A DNA stretch of 24,358 bases from Bacillota bacterium (GTDB taxonomy: Bacteria > Bacillota > Clostridia > Oscillospirales > Ruminococcaceae). A program made the translations under genes and the position numbers. Below the pieces are notes generated by a model, which saw nothing but the letters and a program-made list of their open reading frames with translations, did not search any database and was not told where the DNA came from. Location of the stretch: positions 1-24,358 of the forward strand of contig JAEWZG010000107.1 in NCBI GenBank assembly GCA_023395435.1, written 5' to 3'. Positions 1 to 8,732 of this stretch are shown here, piece by piece (position 1 is the first letter of the stretch; every line of letters starts with the position of its first letter).

Positions 1-2
1 TT

Positions 3-1097
3 TTAAAAAATCAGGATGAGGACTTTAATTTTGAAGAGGCTTTAGAGCAATCCTTCAAAAAAATATATACTGGAGAAAAGGTTAAGGGTTACATAACCTC
101 TGTTAATGCTAATGAATTAATTGTTGATATTGGCACAAAGCATACTGGATATGTTCCTGTATCTGAGATCAGTGAAGATCCTAATGTAAAAGCTACTGAT
201 GTTGCAAAAGTCGGTGATGAGATTGATCTTATCGTTCTCAAAATCAATGATCAGGAAGGTATTGTAACACTTTCTAAGAAGAAAGTTGATGCAATGGTTG
301 GTTTTGATAAGGTTATGACAGCTAAGGAAGATGGAACAATTCTCAGCGGCGTTGTTCTTAATGTTGTAAAAGGTGGCGTAATAGCTGCAACAAATGGTGT
401 TAAGGTATTTATTCCTGCATCACAGTCAAACGTTAGTCGCGATCAGAAGCTTGATCAATTATTAAAGAAAACTGTTGAATTCAAGATAATTGAAGTAAAT
501 CCACAGAAGGGTAGAGCAGTTGGTTCTATTAAAGCTGTATTAAAAGATAAGAGAGATGAACTTCAAACTAAATTTTTTGAAACTGTCGAAGTTGGTGCAA
601 CATATACTGGTGAAGTAAAATCTATTACTGATTACGGCGTATTTGTTGATCTTGGCGGTGTTGATGGTCTTATTAGAAAACCTGATCTCACATGGCAGAA
701 GGTAAAGCACCCATCAGAAATTGTTTCTGTTGGTGAAAAGCTTGAAGTAACTATCAAGGATGTTGATAAAGAAAATAAAAAGGTTTCATTAATATTTAAG
801 AAAGCTTCAGAAAATCCTTGGGAAATCTTTAAAACGAAATACGAGGTTGGTTCTGTAGTAAATGTTAAGATAGTATCAGTAACACAGTTTGGTGCATTTG
901 CAGAAATCATTCCTGGTATTGATGGATTGATACACATTTCACAGATAGCTAATCAGAGAGTAGAAAAGGTATCTGACATTCTTTCTGTTGGACAGACTGT
1001 TGATGCTCAGATTACTGATATTGACATTGATAAGAAGCGTATCAGCCTTTCAATGAGAGCATTGCTTGAAGAATCTGCTGATGAAGTTGCTGAATAG
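3..1097 (+). CDS. rpsA: S1-domain RNA-binding protein (ribosomal protein S1 homologue), 5' end missing
   Basis: The reading frame is open from the first bases of the window, so the N-terminus lies outside it. Four S1 (OB-fold) repeats can be read, at about 75-285, 333-537, 594-801 and 849-1056. Repeats 3 and 4 are the most canonical (TDYGVFVDLGGVDGLI and TQFGAFAEIIPGIDGLIHIS). S1 proteins bind single-stranded mRNA and assist translation initiation on the 30S subunit; low-GC Gram-positive homologues are less clearly ribosomal. The stretch before repeat 1 (FNFEEALEQSFKKIYTGEKV) resembles the linker in clostridial proteins where IspH is fused to S1, so the missing part may be IspH. That is inference, because no IspH sequence is inside the window. 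Two hairpins follow the TAG stop. Confidence 0.85.
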   Translation, partial: LKNQDEDFNFEEALEQSFKKIYTGEKVKGYITSVNANELIVDIGTKHTGYVPVSEISEDPNVKATDVAKVGDEIDLIVLKINDQEGIVTLSKKKVDAMVGFDKVMTAKEDGTILSGVVLNVVKGGVIAATNGVKVFIPASQSNVSRDQKLDQLLKKTVEFKIIEVNPQKGRAVGSIKAVLKDKRDELQTKFFETVEVGATYTGEVKSITDYGVFVDLGGVDGLIRKPDLTWQKVKHPSEIVSVGEKLEVTIKDVDKENKKVSLIFKKASENPWEIFKTKYEVGSVVNVKIVSVTQFGAFAEIIPGIDGLIHISQIANQRVEKVSDILSVGQTVDAQITDIDIDKKRISLSMRALLEESADEVAE

Positions 1098-1112
1098 TAA
1101 TAAATAATAATT

Positions 1113-1139
1113 ATAACCGAAGTATTTTACTTGGGTTAT
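1113..1139 (+). terminator. Weak hairpin after the S1 gene
   Basis: A 12-bp stem with one G-G mismatch (1113-1124 pairing with 1128-1139) and a TTT loop lies 15 bases after the S1 stop codon. Only a short AT-rich tail follows, so it is probably an accessory to the stronger terminator just downstream. Confidence 0.35.
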
Positions 1140-1151
1140 TTATTATGATTA

Positions 1152-1186
1152 AAAAATGAGCTTACTTTTTAAGTAAGCTCATTTTT
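1152..1186. terminator. Bidirectional intrinsic terminator between convergent S1 and rlmL-like genes
   Basis: A perfect 16-bp stem (1152-1167 with 1171-1186) has a TTT loop. The arms begin and end in A5/T5, so a U-tract is produced on both strands. It sits between the S1 gene on the + strand and the methyltransferase on the minus strand, whose stop codon lies 3 bases beyond the stem, and probably serves both. Confidence 0.9.
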
Positions 1187-1188
1187 AA

Positions 1189-2304
1189 TTATTTAAAATA
1201 CATATATAAATTACATTTAATCATTCCGTTGTACAGTTTTCGTTTTTTATCAGCTTTCTTACCAAAGAAATTTTCAAATTCCTCATGAGGAGAAATTATA
1301 TAACAAGGGTTAGTGGAACTAGGCGAGAAGACTTGCCCCATTTTATTATAAAGATCTTCAGCTTGCTTTATTTCAAGGAGTCTTTCTCCATATGGAGGAT
1401 TACACATAGTAATTGAATTCTCAACAGGCTTGTATTGTGTAATATCAGCTTTACTAACTTCAATTTTACTGCCAACGCCTGCTTTTCTTGCATTATCCAA
1501 GCTTAATTCTACGCATTCTTCATCAATATCAAATCCATAAGCCTTGAATTCAGCAGTTTTATTAATCTGCGATAAACAATTATTCCGTTCTTCAATCCAT
1601 ATTGTTTTTGGGACAAAGCCCCAGTTTTCTGCAGAAAACTTTCTCCGCAGACCAGGTGCAATATTGCATGCCTTGTATGCTGATTCAATCAGAAATGTTC
1701 CAGAACCACAGAATGGATCGCCAATAATGCTGTTTTGTCTTACTCTTGCAAGATCAATAATTCCAGCTGCAAGAGTTTCTTTTATTGGTGCATCATTTGA
1801 ATTACGTCTGTATCCACGTTTGTGAAGACCAGGACCAGTAGTATCAATAAATATACAAACATGGTCTTTAAGGATACTAAACTGAATCTGAACAAGTGAG
1901 CCAGTTTCTTCAAACCAAGTAATATTATATTTACCCTTTAATCGTTCTACGCAAGCTTTTTTGATAATTGACTGACAGTCCGGAACGCTGTGAAGCTGTG
2001 AATTGAGCGAATACCCCTTAACAGGGAAGGCATCATTCCTTGCAATATAATTTTCAAGCGGAATAGCCTTCACATTCTGAAAAAGATCCTCAAAAGAATG
2101 TGCATCAAATTCAGCAAGAACTATAAGAACACGTTCAGCAGTAGAAAGACAGAGATTTGCTTTTGCAATCATTGATAAGTTTCCAGAGAAATTTACTTTT
2201 CCATCTGTCACTTTTATATCTGTTCCACCAATTTTTTTAATTTCAAATGTCAGTACACTTTCAAGACCAAAATGACATGGACAAGAAAATCTAATGGATT
2301 CCAT
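1189..2304 (-). CDS. rlmL: THUMP-domain class I SAM-dependent RNA methyltransferase (RlmL/YpsC family)
   Basis: The 371-residue protein belongs to the COG0116 family, which methylates guanosine N2 in large-subunit rRNA (m2G2445 in the E. coli counterpart). An N-terminal ferredoxin-like/THUMP RNA-binding region spans roughly residues 1-155. The Rossmann methyltransferase domain follows, with DPFCGSGTFLIE at about 196-207 (SAM-binding motif) and the catalytic NPPYGER at 302-308, typical of N2-guanine methylases. Length matches the single-domain Firmicute proteins, not the fused E. coli RlmL/RlmK. The ATG is preceded by GAAAGGT. The gene lies 19 bases after the PBP gene and is probably co-transcribed with it. 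The exact target base is inferred from the family. Confidence 0.85.
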   Translation of the reverse strand: MESIRFSCPCHFGLESVLTFEIKKIGGTDIKVTDGKVNFSGNLSMIAKANLCLSTAERVLIVLAEFDAHSFEDLFQNVKAIPLENYIARNDAFPVKGYSLNSQLHSVPDCQSIIKKACVERLKGKYNITWFEETGSLVQIQFSILKDHVCIFIDTTGPGLHKRGYRRNSNDAPIKETLAAGIIDLARVRQNSIIGDPFCGSGTFLIESAYKACNIAPGLRRKFSAENWGFVPKTIWIEERNNCLSQINKTAEFKAYGFDIDEECVELSLDNARKAGVGSKIEVSKADITQYKPVENSITMCNPPYGERLLEIKQAEDLYNKMGQVFSPSSTNPCYIISPHEEFENFFGKKADKKRKLYNGMIKCNLYMYFK

Positions 2305-2323
2305 ATTTAATACCTTTCAGTTT

Positions 2324-4510
2324 TTAATGATCACCTGGACACATAGCAGGCTCAAAAGACTTTTTATAATATCCTACATCCACATCTGTGCATTTAGGAC
2401 CAGCAAGCAGGCCGGTTTTTTTACAGAATTTCTTTGCTTCTACGTTTGGATCAGCAGTAAATGACTTCTTTGTACCAGTATTGAATATACTTCTATAAGT
2501 ATTATTCCATACCTTTGGTGACAAGTAATATGTGTTGCTCGTGTCTTTAAGCTTATCATACCCATACCATATTCCCGCAACGTAATCAGGTGAGCATCCC
2601 ACAAACAGCAAGTCGTTATTATCCATAGATGTACCTGTTTTTCCGACAAGTTCAATGTTATTAAGTCCGTTATTAGCACCAACGGCTGTACCATGATCGA
2701 CAACCCTTTTCATTAATCTGTTCATTACATAAGCAGTGTCACTTGATAAAGCTTTTTGTTGCTTATATTGGTGATCGTAAATAATATTCCCTTCAGCATC
2801 AGTTATTTTTGTAATGAATGTTGGTGAATAGTATTTACCAAGATTACCAAATGCCTGATATGCTGCAACAAGTTCAATAAGCTTGGTTCCGTGTCCCAGA
2901 GCTCCCAAAGCCATAGGCGCTCTGTCTATATCAGAAGCAATAAGGGAAGAAAGGTGAAAGTTGTTCTTTAAAAAGTCATATGCACCCTTTGGAGTAACAA
3001 TATCTTCAATTAAATAAGCTGCTGCTGTATTCTTTGAATGTTGTAAATAAAAATATGTGAAGTTAGAAGCATGAGTGTAATTCTTTTCATAATTCTGAGG
3101 CCAAGTTTTTTTCTCACCCTTTTCATTTGTCCAAGTGAAATCTTCTTCTTTACCTGTCTTAGGGTTGAATACTTGTAGTGGCTGGTCAATCATTGTAGAG
3201 GACCAATGAATTCTGTTCATTTCAATAGCTGGACCATAAGAAGCTAATGGCTTAATACATGAGCCAGGTGAACGCTCAGCATCAGTTGCTCTGTTAAAGC
3301 CGAGTGATTCGGTTTTTTCGCCAATACCACCAACAATTCCAAGCACATTGCCTTTGTAATCCATCATTACTGTAGCAGCCTGTGGTGGGTCTTTTAATGT
3401 TCTGTATGAGAATGTTTTAGGATCTTTGAATTTAGCTTCAAGAGTAGACTGATAATCAATATTCTCAGTTGTATATACTCTATACCCATTTGTACGGAGT
3501 TTTGTCAATGCTTCAGTTTTATCTTTCAAGCCATATTTGTCTTTGATTATTTGCTGAGCCTGATCCAACGCTGCATCAACAAAGTATGATGAAACATTAT
3601 TTGTCTGAGGCTTATCTGCTGTTTCAACTTTATTGTTTCCTACAAAAGTAAGCTTTTCTTTCAATGCTGCTTCATATTCTTCTGATGAAATTGAGCCATA
3701 CTTGTACATCTGGGAAAGAATATATTGCTGTCTTTTCTTATTATTTTCAGGGTATTTGATTGGATTGTTGTATTTTGGACTCTTTGTAATAGCAACAATA
3801 CTAGCAGCTTCTGCAGGTGTAAGTTGAGAAACGTCCTTGTTGAAATAGAAATTAGCAGCAGTCTGGATACCAGTCATGTTGTACCAGAATGGAGTAATAT
3901 TCATATAGGCTTCAAGGATATCGGTTTTTGTATAGTTTCTCTCCATATTAAGTGCTGAGAATATTTCTCTTATTTTACGGTCAGCCTTCTGTTCATCATC
4001 ATGAGTAATGTTTTTTACGAGTTGTTGTGTGATACTTGAACCACCTTGAGTATTTCCCCAGAAGTTAAATACATAGTTTGCAAATGCAGCAAAAGTTCTT
4101 TTAAAGTCAACACCTTCGTGTGAATAGAATCTTGCGTCTTCTGCAAAAACAAAAGCATCCTGAACGTGCTGCGGAACCTTTTCAATATCGACCCATACAC
4201 ATTTATTTCCGCCTGAAAGAGTATAAATAGGGGTATCAGTTCCTTTTTTATCTTTGGCATATAGAATTGTAGCATAACTCAAATTAAGATCATCAAGTGT
4301 TACTAATGATGAGTTATCCATAAATTTAAGTACATAAACTGTAAGTGCAGTCGAAAGAATTGATCCTGTAATAATTATTACAAGAAAAACAGACAATAAT
4401 GTCGTGCCGATAATTCTTAAAGTCTTTTTTGCAACTTTAAGTTTACTTATTTTTGCTGAAGAACCCTTTGGTTTACGCTTTGAGTTCTTTTTAGCAGGTC
4501 CTTTATTCAT
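2324..4510 (-). CDS. pbpA: Class A penicillin-binding protein (PBP1A type, glycosyltransferase/transpeptidase)
   Basis: This 728-residue bifunctional enzyme polymerises and cross-links peptidoglycan outside the membrane. Order of parts: a basic cytoplasmic tail (1-33), one membrane segment (about 35-61), and a family 51 glycosyltransferase domain with EDARFYSHEG (124-133, catalytic Glu124) and GGSSITQQLVKN (156-167). The transpeptidase domain follows with intact SPGSCIK (Ser417, Lys420), SKN (492-494) and KTGT (624-627). The C-terminal tail has spaced cysteines (CKKTGLLAGPKC, then AMCPGDH). The start is set by GAGGAGGT upstream of the ATG, and a promoter lies 30 bases before it. All catalytic motifs are present, so it should be active. 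PBP1A versus another class A paralogue cannot be decided here, so the symbol is a family label. Confidence 0.92.
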   Translation of the reverse strand: MNKGPAKKNSKRKPKGSSAKISKLKVAKKTLRIIGTTLLSVFLVIIITGSILSTALTVYVLKFMDNSSLVTLDDLNLSYATILYAKDKKGTDTPIYTLSGGNKCVWVDIEKVPQHVQDAFVFAEDARFYSHEGVDFKRTFAAFANYVFNFWGNTQGGSSITQQLVKNITHDDEQKADRKIREIFSALNMERNYTKTDILEAYMNITPFWYNMTGIQTAANFYFNKDVSQLTPAEAASIVAITKSPKYNNPIKYPENNKKRQQYILSQMYKYGSISSEEYEAALKEKLTFVGNNKVETADKPQTNNVSSYFVDAALDQAQQIIKDKYGLKDKTEALTKLRTNGYRVYTTENIDYQSTLEAKFKDPKTFSYRTLKDPPQAATVMMDYKGNVLGIVGGIGEKTESLGFNRATDAERSPGSCIKPLASYGPAIEMNRIHWSSTMIDQPLQVFNPKTGKEEDFTWTNEKGEKKTWPQNYEKNYTHASNFTYFYLQHSKNTAAAYLIEDIVTPKGAYDFLKNNFHLSSLIASDIDRAPMALGALGHGTKLIELVAAYQAFGNLGKYYSPTFITKITDAEGNIIYDHQYKQQKALSSDTAYVMNRLMKRVVDHGTAVGANNGLNNIELVGKTGTSMDNNDLLFVGCSPDYVAGIWYGYDKLKDTSNTYYLSPKVWNNTYRSIFNTGTKKSFTADPNVEAKKFCKKTGLLAGPKCTDVDVGYYKKSFEPAMCPGDH

Positions 4511-4539
4511 AAGTATACCTCCTCTATTGGCATTTTTTC

Positions 4540-4568
4540 ATTATACCATATTTTATAAAAAAAGTTAA
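4540..4568 (-). promoter_or_regulatory. Sigma-A type promoter for the PBP/rlmL unit
   Basis: On the minus strand, TTAACT (4563-4568) and a perfect TATAAT (4540-4545) are separated by 17 bases. A TG one base before the -10 makes it an extended -10 promoter. It reads into the PBP gene, whose ATG is about 30 bases downstream. Confidence 0.75.
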
Positions 4569-4666
4569 GCATATCAAAGCAAAAAAATATAAAATGTATA
4601 ATCTGTATTAAATTGCAAAGAATACTCTTTAAGCCATACCTATTATACCCAAAAGTGAGGAAGTAT

Positions 4667-4966
4667 ATGAAAAATAAGGTAAAAAAGTTATTAATTTCTT
4701 TTACTGCTATAGTATTATGTATGCTTTGCAGTGTGACAATCAGGAGTAAAGCTGAGAGTATCCCAAGATATGAGTATAGATATATTATTATTGAAGAAAA
4801 AGGCTTTTTAAATATTTATAAGACTGACAATCTGCAGAGCCCGTTCCATTCAATAAAATTCAATTCTAAAATTTTGCCAGAAAAAGATCAGGCAGAATTA
4901 AAAAAGGGAATTCTCATTCTTGATGCAAATCAATTAAAACAGGCAATTGAAGACTATACAGGATAA
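4667..4966 (+). CDS. Small secreted or membrane-anchored protein with a BofC C-terminal-like domain
   Basis: The frame is open from an earlier ATG at 4613, but the start at 4667 is preferred because GTGAGG lies 6 bases before it. The product then begins with a classic signal or anchor: MKNKVKK followed by a hydrophobic stretch (about 8-24) and a possible cleavage site after SKA (residue 29). The remaining 70 residues (YRYIIIEEKGFLNIYK, then LPEKDQAELKKGI and an acidic LKQAIEDY end) resemble the small BofC C-terminal-like domain seen in many clostridial proteins (recognised by pattern only). In Bacillus, BofC acts between the spore membranes in sigma-K checkpoint control; no such role can be claimed here. 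A TATAAT at 4597-4602 lacks a clear -35. The gene stands alone, convergent with purL. Confidence 0.65.
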   Translation: MKNKVKKLLISFTAIVLCMLCSVTIRSKAESIPRYEYRYIIIEEKGFLNIYKTDNLQSPFHSIKFNSKILPEKDQAELKKGILILDANQLKQAIEDYTG

Positions 4967-4996
4967 AAGAGCGGTAATCGTATGATTACCGCTCTT
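4967..4996. terminator. Terminator at the end of purL, shared with the convergent small gene
   Basis: A perfect 13-bp stem (4967-4979 with 4984-4996) has a GTAT loop. On the minus strand the stem is followed by TTTTAT, so termination of the mtaB-purL transcript is favoured. On the + strand the tail is only TTAATA, so it is weaker for the BofC-like gene. Confidence 0.8.
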
Positions 4997-5000
4997 AATA

Positions 5001-8000
5001 CTAATCAGCAAAGTATGAGACTCCACTTTCAAAAATAAACTGATCCTTATTACCAGGAACATTCTTACATACGTCAATACCTTTTCTCTCGCTATGTCCC
5101 ATTTTACCAAGAATTCTTCCGTCAGGGGAAGTAATACCTTCAATTGCATCAATCGAGTAGTTTGGATTAAATGCAATATTCATTGTTGGTTGACCATTAA
5201 GATTAACATATTGTGTTGCAATCTGTCCGTTTTCAGCAAGCTTTTTAATAAGTTCAGGATGAGCAACAAATCTACCTTCACCGTGTGAAATAGCAATACT
5301 ATGAATATCATCGACTTCAGTATTCATAAGCCAAGGCGACTTATTTGAAGCAATTCTTGTATTTACCATCATTGACTGATGTCTTGCTATTGTATTAAAT
5401 GTAAGTGTAGGGGAAGTATCCTTCATATCAACAATTTTACCATAAGGAACAAGTCCAAGTTTTATAAGTGCCTGGAAGCCATTACATATACCAAGCATCA
5501 ATCCGTCACGCTTTTTGAGCAGCTCATGAACAGCGTCACTGATGCAAGGATTTCTAAAGAATGCTGTTATGAATTTACCACTTCCGTCAGGTTCATCACC
5601 ACCAGAGAAGCCACCAGGAAGCATAATAATCTGTGAATTCTTAATTGCTTTTTCAAAGCCATTAACAGAGTCCTCGATTGCTGAAGCTGTAAGGTTTCTG
5701 ATTACAAATATTTCAGGGATAGCACCTGCTTTTTCAAAAGCTCTTGCTGTATCATATTCACAGTTAGTACCAGGGAAAACAGGGATAAGAACTCTTGGCT
5801 TCGCTATTTTTATTGATGTGGTTTTCCTCTTTTGACATTCATAACTATATTTATTAGCTACTGCCTGAGTATCTTTTGTATTAACAGGATATACAGGTTC
5901 AAGCTTTCCCTCCCAAGCTTTTTCAAGTTCATTGAGGTCTACTGTGTAAGAACCAGTAAACACTGTGTAATTTTCGGTTGTAAAACCAATAATTCTTTCA
6001 TTGGTTTCAGTGTCTTTATCAAGTTCTATAACAAATGCACCGTAATAGTACTGGAACATTTCAGCATCTGTTATAGTATCAGTGAATGTAAATCCTATTT
6101 TATTACCAAAGCTCATTTTAGCAATAGCTTCTGAAATACCACCAGAGGATAATGTCCAGACTGATTTTGCTTTATTTTCAGCAATAAGCTTTTCAACCTT
6201 TTCAAAGCAAGTTTTAATACTATTAAAATCAGGCAACATATTCTTATCATATTCAGGCTTTATAAGAATTACCTGAGAACCTACCTCTTTAAATTCAGGG
6301 GATATGATATTTCCACTTGAAGAAGTCGAAACAGCAAATGAAACGAGTGTTGGTGGAACATCAATATTTTCAAATGTACCTGACATTGAGTCCTTACCGC
6401 CAATAGCACCACAGCCAAGTTCAATTTGAGCTTTATAAGCACCAAGAAGTGCAGCAAAAGGCTTGCCCCAACGTTCAGGGTTGTTCTGAGTTCTCTCAAA
6501 GAATTCCTGGAAGGTGAGCCAGCATTGCTTATAGCTACCACCAGTAGCAACAACTTTGGCTATTGATTCAATAACAGCAAGCATTGCACCATGATATGGG
6601 CTCTTTTCACTGACAAATGGATTAAAGCCCCAGCCCATTATTGAACATGTATTAGTATTTCCGTGAAGAACAGGTATTTTTGCAGCCATTGCCTGTGTTG
6701 GCGTCTTCTGATTTATTCCACCGAAAGGCATAAGCACTGTACCAGCACCTATGGTTGAGTCAAATCTTTCTACAAGACCTTTCTGTGAACATATATTTAG
6801 ATTTGAAACCATATCAAACCAGCTGTCGGCAGTATTTTCAAGAGGTGATTTTGAAATGAGAACAGGATTATCAACTTTAACAGTTGTATGCTTTTCAGCA
6901 CCGTTTGAATTGAGAAATTCTCTTGACAAGTTAACAATCTGATTGCCATTCCAGTTCATTTTTAGTCTTGGTTCTTTTGTTACCACTGCAACAAGAGTTG
7001 CTTCAAGGTTTTCATTAGCTGCTTCAGTCATGAATTTCTCAACGTCATTTTTATCGATAACAACAGCCATTCTTTCCTGTGATTCTGAAATAGCAATTTC
7101 AGTGCCATCAAGTCCGTCATATTTTTTTGGTACTTTGTCAAGATTAATGATTAGTCCATCTGTAAGCTCACCGATAGCAACAGAAACACCACCAGCACCA
7201 AAGTCATTACAACGCTTTATCATTTGTGTTACTTCTGGATTTCTAAATAAGCGCTGAAGCTTTCTTTCTTCAGGTGCATTACCTTTCTGTACTTCAGCAC
7301 CACACTGTGTCAAGGATTCGGATGTATGTGATTTTGATGAACCAGTTGCACCACCACAACCGTCACGACCTGTTCTGCCACCAAGGAGTATAACAACATC
7401 ATCAGGGCATGGAACTTCACGACGTACATTATTAGCAGGAGCAGCACCAATAACAGCACCGATTTCTAATCTTTTCGCTACATATCCAGGGTGATAAATT
7501 TCACTAACGTGACCTGTTGCAAGACCAATCTGATTTCCATATGAGCTATAACCTTGCGCTGCACCAACTGTAATTTTTCTCTGAGGGAGCTTGCCAGGGA
7601 TAGTATCTTCAACAGGAACTAGTGGATTAGCCGCTCCTGTAACTCTCATTGCTTGATATACATAAGCACGGCCAGAAAGTGGGTCACGGATAGCACCACC
7701 AAGGCATGTAGCTGCACCACCGAAAGGTTCAATTTCAGTAGGGTGGTTGTGAGTTTCATTCTTGAACATTAATAGCCAGTCTTCATCCTGACCATCAACA
7801 TCAACTTTTATTTTTACTGAGCATGCGTTAATTTCTTCTGATTCATCAAGTGCTTTCAGCAAACCGTCTTTTTTAAGCTTTTTTGCTCCAATAACAGCAA
7901 TATCCATTAGTGTTATAGGCTTGTTTTTACCGACATAAAGCTCTTTGCGTGCATTAATATATGCATTATAAGTATCCTGAATATAGCTTGATTTTATATC

Positions 8001-8714
8001 AGCTTCATCAATAATAGTCGAAAATGTTGTATGACGACAGTGGTCAGACCAATATGTGTCAATCATTCTAATTTCAGTTATTGTAGGATTGCGATTTTCA
8101 GTATTTTTAAAATAATCCTGGCAGAATTTCAGATCATCAAGATCCATTGCAAGAGCATAATTATTTAGAAAGTTCTTGAGATCTTCCTCAGAATAATATA
8201 TAAAGCCATCAATAGTTTCTATTGTTGTAGGAATTTCGTATTTTATGTCTAGCGTTTCAAATTCAGATAATGTAGCTTCACGACTCTCAACCGGGTTAAT
8301 AAGATAAGATTTTATTAGTGAAAACTCATCAGTTGTTATATTACCAGAAACTACATAAATTTTTGCTGATTTAACTGTAGGTCTTTCAGCCTGTGTAAGT
8401 AAAGATATACATTGTGCACAGGAATCAGCACGCTGGTCAAACTGACCAGGGAGATATTCAACTGCAAAAACTCTTTCATCACTTTTCAGCTTTGGTATTG
8501 AATAGTATATATTATCTACAGAAGGCTCTGAAAAAACTGTAGGGATAGCAAGATTAAAATCCTGTTCAGTAATTTTTTCAGCATCATATCTGTTAATAAT
8601 TCTGATGCCACTGAGTTCATCAAGCTTCAAAGCTGTTTTAATATCATTATAAACAGACTTTGCCTCTACTGCGAATTGTTGCTTCTTTTCAACATAAATA
8701 CGAAATACGGACAT
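5001..8714 (-). CDS. purL: Phosphoribosylformylglycinamidine (FGAM) synthase, long form with fused glutaminase domain
   Basis: The 1237-residue enzyme converts FGAR, glutamine and ATP to FGAM in step 4 of purine synthesis. It matches the long single-chain type found in Clostridia and not the split PurL/PurQ/PurS of Bacillus. The synthetase part contains KNETHNHPTEIEPFGGAAT and GGRTGRDGCGGATGSSKSH. The glutamine amidotransferase domain starts near residue 972 (PVFPGTNCEYDTARAFEKAG), with nucleophile Cys1077 in LGICNGFQ and the likely His1207/Glu1209 pair in KMGHSER. The ATG at 8714 is preceded by AAGGAGCG. It lies 18 bases after mtaB, so the two are probably one transcript. No purine riboswitch or other pur gene is visible nearby. 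Confidence 0.95.
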   Translation of the reverse strand: MSVFRIYVEKKQQFAVEAKSVYNDIKTALKLDELSGIRIINRYDAEKITEQDFNLAIPTVFSEPSVDNIYYSIPKLKSDERVFAVEYLPGQFDQRADSCAQCISLLTQAERPTVKSAKIYVVSGNITTDEFSLIKSYLINPVESREATLSEFETLDIKYEIPTTIETIDGFIYYSEEDLKNFLNNYALAMDLDDLKFCQDYFKNTENRNPTITEIRMIDTYWSDHCRHTTFSTIIDEADIKSSYIQDTYNAYINARKELYVGKNKPITLMDIAVIGAKKLKKDGLLKALDESEEINACSVKIKVDVDGQDEDWLLMFKNETHNHPTEIEPFGGAATCLGGAIRDPLSGRAYVYQAMRVTGAANPLVPVEDTIPGKLPQRKITVGAAQGYSSYGNQIGLATGHVSEIYHPGYVAKRLEIGAVIGAAPANNVRREVPCPDDVVILLGGRTGRDGCGGATGSSKSHTSESLTQCGAEVQKGNAPEERKLQRLFRNPEVTQMIKRCNDFGAGGVSVAIGELTDGLIINLDKVPKKYDGLDGTEIAISESQERMAVVIDKNDVEKFMTEAANENLEATLVAVVTKEPRLKMNWNGNQIVNLSREFLNSNGAEKHTTVKVDNPVLISKSPLENTADSWFDMVSNLNICSQKGLVERFDSTIGAGTVLMPFGGINQKTPTQAMAAKIPVLHGNTNTCSIMGWGFNPFVSEKSPYHGAMLAVIESIAKVVATGGSYKQCWLTFQEFFERTQNNPERWGKPFAALLGAYKAQIELGCGAIGGKDSMSGTFENIDVPPTLVSFAVSTSSSGNIISPEFKEVGSQVILIKPEYDKNMLPDFNSIKTCFEKVEKLIAENKAKSVWTLSSGGISEAIAKMSFGNKIGFTFTDTITDAEMFQYYYGAFVIELDKDTETNERIIGFTTENYTVFTGSYTVDLNELEKAWEGKLEPVYPVNTKDTQAVANKYSYECQKRKTTSIKIAKPRVLIPVFPGTNCEYDTARAFEKAGAIPEIFVIRNLTASAIEDSVNGFEKAIKNSQIIMLPGGFSGGDEPDGSGKFITAFFRNPCISDAVHELLKKRDGLMLGICNGFQALIKLGLVPYGKIVDMKDTSPTLTFNTIARHQSMMVNTRIASNKSPWLMNTEVDDIHSIAISHGEGRFVAHPELIKKLAENGQIATQYVNLNGQPTMNIAFNPNYSIDAIEGITSPDGRILGKMGHSERKGIDVCKNVPGNKDQFIFESGVSYFAD

Positions 8715-8732
8715 TTTTTACGCTCCTTATTA

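Noticed and set aside
632..937. Open frame on the minus strand inside the S1 gene
   Set aside because: It lies wholly antisense to clear S1 repeats, shows no family similarity and has no ribosome binding site.
4597..4648. Sporulation sigma-factor promoter for the BofC-like gene (CATACC/TATTATAC near 4635-4648)
   Set aside because: Spacing to any -35-like element does not fit sigma-E or sigma-G patterns. A TATAAT at 4597-4602 is equally plausible but lacks a -35.
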